A stretch of DNA of 11,116 nucleotides from NCBI GenBank assembly GCA_937930585.1, contig CALHCA010000044.1:1-11116 (forward strand), read 5' to 3'. This DNA comes from an uncultured bacterium (GTDB lineage Bacteria; Patescibacteriota; Saccharimonadia; Saccharimonadales; Saccharimonadaceae). The notes under the pieces are model-generated. The model saw only the letters and a list, made by a program, of their open reading frames with translations. It did not search any database and had not been told where the DNA came from. Shown here in pieces: positions 8,055 to 11,116 of this stretch; position 1 is the stretch's first letter, and every line of letters starts with the position of its first letter. Position numbers and translations under genes: made by a program.

Positions 8055-8083
8055 ATTTTACCACATTTACGCTTGTGCTTCAA
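8055..8083 (-). promoter_or_regulatory. promoter for the VirB6-like/hydrolase/PEGA genes
   Basis: In the 64-nt gap after virB4, the minus strand reads TTGAAG (8078-8083), a 17-bp spacer, then TAAAAT (8055-8060) preceded by TGG, an extended -10. Transcription would start near 8048 and give a leader of about 26 nt. A 5-bp hairpin GCTTG/CAAGC (8071-8085) overlaps the -35 and the gap's start; it lacks a T-run and is not called a terminator. This promoter would let the wall-hydrolase half of the locus be expressed independently of virB4. Confidence 0.55.
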
Positions 8084-8085
8084 GC

Positions 8086-9945
8086 TTAAAATAATTCATT
8101 CGGATCGGCGTAACCGTTCGTCATCATATTATCGCCCTGGCGATTTTTTGAACTATTTGGGCTGGTTGAAATAAGTTGATGCTCGGTGTCGCTGGCGATA
8201 ATTTGAATATGAACGTGATTTTGTCCAGCAAAGAACAATCCTTGTCCAACTGGAAAGTTCGAAAGTCGCTTTCGTTCTTCTTCAGTCAACTTAAAGACAT
8301 CGCTCAAAACATCAACCGCACTCGAAGATTGCTTTAATAGTAGCTGCATTGAGCTGTTTGAAACAATTGCTCGGCCCATTTTTGAGCCCATAAAGTCTTC
8401 AACGTCTTGCGAAATTGTAGTAAGCCCAAGGTAGTATTTTCGGGCGCGTTTTGCCAAGCTAAACAAGAAGTTTGCTGAATCGTCATATTTCATTAACTGC
8501 CAAGCTTCATCCACGATAAGCATTCGTTTTTTCTGCTCAGAACGCACAATATTCCAGATGTGTGAAAGCACAATATACATTGCAACTGGGCGAAGTTCAT
8601 CTTCAAGGTCGCGAATGTTAAACACCACCATCGAGTTATTGATATCAATATTTGATTGTTGCGAGAAAATTCCTGCGAAAGTTCCAGTTGTGTATTTTCG
8701 AAGGCGTTGTGCTAAGCTTGGGCCACTACCATCCATATGAACTAAGGTATCATAAAGGTTATGAATTGTTGGTGGAGTTGAATTATGTGTGAGCGGATCT
8801 GAAGTGATTCCAGCTCGAGCATAAGTATCGATAATTGCTTGGTCGAGGTCAGCTTCTTCGTTTGGTGAAAGCCCGATTGATTGCCCTGCACTAGTTCCAC
8901 CAAGCATTAAACGAAATAGACCGTGAAGCGTTACGATATTTGCACGAAGCGCGTTATCTGCTTCTTCGGCATCAATAACGTGTGGTAAATCGAAAGGATT
9001 GATTCGAACGTCTGAGTTTAAACTGAGGCGAATATAGCTTCCGCCAACAGCATCGCTCAATTTTTGATATTCATTTTCTGGGTCAATAATTAAGACTTCT
9101 GCGCCCATCATCATTGTTCGAAGAGCTTCAAGCTTCACCGTGAAAGATTTACCAGCACCAGATTTTGCGAAAACTACCATATTTGCATTTTCGAGTGTAT
9201 AGCGGTCGAAAATTACGAGTCCATTATTGTGCATATTTACACCATAAAGAACACCGTTTTCTTGGGTTAAATCGGCAGAAGTGAATGGAAATGAAGTTGA
9301 AATTGCGCCTGTGTTCATATTTCGACGAATTTGAAGTTGGTCGGAAAGTTGTGGAACAGCAGATTTTAAACCTTGTTCCTGTTGGCTTGACGCAACTTTA
9401 GAAAACAGCATTTGCTGGCCAAGCATTGTTTCAACTTTGCTTCGAACAAAATTAAGCTCATCAAGACTGTCGGCGTAAATTGTTAAATATAAGCCAAAAC
9501 GGAAGAATTTTTCAGCACCAAGTTGTAATTGATCTCGGAGCTCTTCGGCATCGTTCAAAGCAGCTTCGAGCGCTGGATCTCGGGTTCTACCTTTTTCGTT
9601 ATTGATCGAAAGATCGGCTTCAAGCTGAGTAACTTTTCGACGAAGGTTTTTCATGACAATTTCAGTTTCAACAGGATAAATAAACATTGAAACATCTAAA
9701 ACTTCATCAGCATTTAAAATTGGTGAAGCCCATCCCGTATAAAGCTGACGGGGATAACCGTAAACATAAATTGTTTGACCATATTTTGTGCCAAGTCGAA
9801 AATATCCTGAGTGGAATTCAAGACTTGAAGGTGCGATTAAATCTCGCAAAGTGTTAATACCAGTTAAAAATGCTTGTTCAACTTCGGCTTGTTCTTGTGC
9901 TCGTTGTTGGGCTGCAATATCAACCGCGTCTTTTTTCTTTGCCAT
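8086..9945 (-). CDS. virB4: VirB4-family T4SS ATPase
   Basis: A 619-residue cytoplasmic ATPase that powers T4SS assembly and substrate movement. It has Walker A AKSGAGKS (260-267), the DPENEY motif (288-293) typical of VirB4/TraC, and Walker B RMLIVDEAW (474-482, acidic pair Asp479/Glu480), then a TTISQD segment (509-514) resembling the conserved Gln-containing motif. Residues 1-90 lead into an N-terminal domain with a coiled-coil-prone stretch (about 95-145). Full VirB4 proteins are usually about 800 residues or more; the missing N-terminal part seems to be the separate upstream gene (9948-10724), so the ATPase is split. The start is fixed by a strong AGGAGGA ribosome site (9954-9960), 8 nt upstream. 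The N-terminal end is Lys-rich (MAKKKD) and has no signal peptide. No active-site residue appears to be lost. Confidence 0.93.
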   Translation of the reverse strand: MAKKKDAVDIAAQQRAQEQAEVEQAFLTGINTLRDLIAPSSLEFHSGYFRLGTKYGQTIYVYGYPRQLYTGWASPILNADEVLDVSMFIYPVETEIVMKNLRRKVTQLEADLSINNEKGRTRDPALEAALNDAEELRDQLQLGAEKFFRFGLYLTIYADSLDELNFVRSKVETMLGQQMLFSKVASSQQEQGLKSAVPQLSDQLQIRRNMNTGAISTSFPFTSADLTQENGVLYGVNMHNNGLVIFDRYTLENANMVVFAKSGAGKSFTVKLEALRTMMMGAEVLIIDPENEYQKLSDAVGGSYIRLSLNSDVRINPFDLPHVIDAEEADNALRANIVTLHGLFRLMLGGTSAGQSIGLSPNEEADLDQAIIDTYARAGITSDPLTHNSTPPTIHNLYDTLVHMDGSGPSLAQRLRKYTTGTFAGIFSQQSNIDINNSMVVFNIRDLEDELRPVAMYIVLSHIWNIVRSEQKKRMLIVDEAWQLMKYDDSANFLFSLAKRARKYYLGLTTISQDVEDFMGSKMGRAIVSNSSMQLLLKQSSSAVDVLSDVFKLTEEERKRLSNFPVGQGLFFAGQNHVHIQIIASDTEHQLISTSPNSSKNRQGDNMMTNGYADPNELF

Positions 9946-9947
9946 AA

Positions 9948-10724
9948 TTAAAATCCTCCTTGATCTGGTCGCTCGCCTTCAGCTTTTCGAACGAATAAAC
10001 TTGCCGTATCACGAAAATCACCTAAAGGTTCATAAACGGCTGTATCTGGGTTGTAAACATTGTAATAAAGTTCGCCAAGCTCTTTAGTATTTAATTGAAC
10101 TGATTTGATTCCCATTTGGTAAAGACCGCCAGTAATTGAATCAACGCGTTTTTTAATTTCTTCGCGTGCTTTATCCCAAGTGTTGCGGTCGATTTTCGAA
10201 ATTTGAGCACCTGGTTTTGCAAAAATTTTACCAAAAAATCCTTTTGCTGAACCCTTTAAATTATTTAAATCACCACTTGGATAATAAGGAACTACAATAA
10301 AGAAAGATTTATCCATAATATTCGCACTTCGGCTAAGGCTATCAATAAAGTTAATATAATCTTCCATTAAGTCGCCAAGCAACATATTATCTTGCGCTAC
10401 TTGAATTTCAGCCAATTTATTTAAATATGGTTCAATATCAACTCGTTGTGAGCGAACCAAAATCTGAATTGGAAAAGTTAATGCGTTTAAAAAACTTTGA
10501 TAAGAATATTCCACACCCTCGCGTTCTCGTGAGCTCATAAGATCAAAGTTAATTGATTTACAAGCAATAACAGCGCGAAAGCTTCCGTCGCGCATTACCA
10601 CCATCCCTTCGCGGAGTTCGGCGATTTCAAGCGAATTTTGCGTTGAAGATGGATTTGCTGGAGCATTTATATTTGTTTGGTTTTGGCTCTGATTTTGTTG
10701 ATTATTAACTTGATTATTGTTCAT
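9948..10724 (-). CDS. TraC-like N-terminal VirB4 partner protein
   Basis: A 258-residue soluble protein. Residues 1-31 are almost pure Asn/Gln/Pro/Ser/Thr, probably disordered. From residue 33 (IAELREGMVVMRDGSFRAV) it matches, from my memory of the family, the TraC-type N-terminal region of VirB4 proteins: a start of the form LREGxVVMRDGSxRAV, then SFLNALTFPIQILVRSQ (77-93) and helical stretches through about 125-200. It has no Walker motifs, so it is not an ATPase by itself. It probably forms one functional unit with the VirB4 ATPase encoded next. It starts 1 nt after the stop of the partial upstream gene, with GAGGT (10729-10733) as ribosome site. Its last codons (QGGF) carry the AGGAGG that serves the virB4 start, which favours coupled, near-equal synthesis of both halves. 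Confidence 0.8.
   Translation of the reverse strand: MNNNQVNNQQNQSQNQTNINAPANPSSTQNSLEIAELREGMVVMRDGSFRAVIACKSINFDLMSSREREGVEYSYQSFLNALTFPIQILVRSQRVDIEPYLNKLAEIQVAQDNMLLGDLMEDYINFIDSLSRSANIMDKSFFIVVPYYPSGDLNNLKGSAKGFFGKIFAKPGAQISKIDRNTWDKAREEIKKRVDSITGGLYQMGIKSVQLNTKELGELYYNVYNPDTAVYEPLGDFRDTASLFVRKAEGERPDQGGF
9954..9960 (-). promoter_or_regulatory. strong Shine-Dalgarno for virB4, embedded in the upstream gene's last codons
   Basis: AGGAGGA lies 8 nt before the virB4 ATG and overlaps the Gly-Gly codons at the end of the TraC-like gene. It is the best ribosome site in the window, fixes the virB4 start at 9945 and implies translational coupling. Confidence 0.85.
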
Positions 10725-10725
10725 A

Positions 10726-11115
10726 TTACCTCAATGAAATTACTACTTCTTTTTCACCCAAGTCGACCTCTTTCGAATTTTCTTGGGCTTTCTTTTCTTT
10801 ATCTGCTAGTTTGTTTGCTTGGCGTGCAAGCGTTTCTACCGAAAGATCTTTTCCTTCTGAAACTAACCTTTTCATTTCTGTGCTAATCTTATTTACAGAT
10901 TGTCGTTCTGTGAGATGTCTTCTATTTACAAAAGGATTGTTCTCTGGATTGGTAGAAATTCTAACTTTCGGATCTCGCTTTTCACGCTCAACAGTTTCAT
11001 TAATTTGTCTAATTCGTTCAAAACTGTTATTAATTCCTTCTAAATCTTGATTAAAATCATCTGGCGGATTTTCGAAATGGCTTTGTGGCTCTGATTGTTG
11101 AGCTGGTTGTGGTGC
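10726..11115 (-). CDS. partial protein, C-terminal 129 residues; probable tail of a PrgI-family T4SS protein
   Basis: The minus-strand frame is open from the right window edge to a TAA at 10726-10728, giving about 129 residues with no start inside the window. It is very hydrophilic: a Pro/Gln-rich piece (APQPAQQSEPQ), a charged middle rich in Arg/Glu/Asn, a block SVETLARQANKLADKEKK, and a final EKEVVISLR. No membrane segment or catalytic motif is visible in this part. In Saccharibacteria-type T4SS loci a PrgI-family protein (two membrane helices, then a long polar tail) often precedes the TraC and VirB4 genes, and I recall tails ending in a similar EVVxSL pattern; that recollection and the position support the call, but the diagnostic N-terminus is outside. 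It ends 1 nt before the TraC-like start, so it belongs to the same operon. Confidence 0.6.
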   Translation of the reverse strand, partial: APQPAQQSEPQSHFENPPDDFNQDLEGINNSFERIRQINETVEREKRDPKVRISTNPENNPFVNRRHLTERQSVNKISTEMKRLVSEGKDLSVETLARQANKLADKEKKAQENSKEVDLGEKEVVISLR

Positions 11116-11116
11116 G

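Noticed and set aside
8071..8085. Hairpin GCTTG/CAAGC after virB4 as a terminator
   Set aside because: The stem is only 5 bp with no T-run downstream, and it overlaps a better-supported promoter.
10677..11050. Two plus-strand frames opposite the right-hand end
   Set aside because: The minus-strand frame is open to the window edge, ends 1 nt before the TraC-like start and has a coherent hydrophilic composition, so the plus frames are shadows.
1..11116. CRISPR array, insertion sequence, tRNA or rRNA
   Set aside because: No regularly spaced direct repeats, transposase motifs, terminal inverted repeats or cloverleaf-like segments were seen; nearly all sequence after 360 is coding.

Overview
The window looks like the replication-origin region of a small, low-GC (roughly 36% by eye) member of the Patescibacteria/CPR, most likely a Saccharibacterium (TM7). 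The reasons are the replication genes dnaN and recF beside a cluster of DnaA boxes, followed by a Gram-positive-style type IV secretion (T4SS) gene set. That set has a PrgI-like tail, a TraC/VirB4 N-terminal protein, a VirB4 ATPase, a VirB6-like membrane protein carrying an M23 peptidase, a phage-tail-type lysozyme fusion and a PEGA-domain protein. The taxon is inferred from gene content and style, not from a marker phylogeny. The standard genetic code fits all genes.

Layout. Positions 1-360 are non-coding and hold a probable oriC: a very AT-rich stretch (about 20-80), five to eight DnaA boxes (90-310) and a good sigma70-type promoter for dnaN (244-272) with one DnaA box inside its spacer. 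dnaN (361-1455) and recF (1463-2500) run rightward as an operon that ends in a perfect 10-bp hairpin overlapping the recF stop codon. Everything from 2525 to the right edge is on the minus strand. In transcription order it is: a partial hydrophilic protein (10726-11115, probably the tail of a PrgI-family protein), a TraC-like VirB4 N-terminal protein (9948-10724), the VirB4 ATPase (8086-9945), a 64-nt gap with its own promoter (8055-8083), a VirB6-like/M23 fusion (4855-8022), a lysozyme-SGNH-cysteine peptidase fusion (3200-4855) and a PEGA-domain membrane protein (2525-3196). Junctions are 1-3 nt gaps or a TAATG overlap, so most genes are probably translationally coupled.

How the parts fit together. 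VirB4 and its separate N-terminal partner would power a T4SS. The VirB6-like protein would form the inner-membrane platform, and its own C-terminal M23 domain, together with the secreted three-domain hydrolase, would cut cell wall on the outside. Taken together the locus reads as an envelope-crossing secretion or attachment machine with at least two predicted wall-cutting activities plus a putative esterase. That would suit an epibiont that must cross the thick wall of an actinobacterial host, but this role is inference.

The most unexpected signal is not a gene. The palindrome TTCGAA occurs about 32 times by hand count, against about 4 expected from base composition. It occurs in every gene, on both strands, in all three codon phases and once in the origin.
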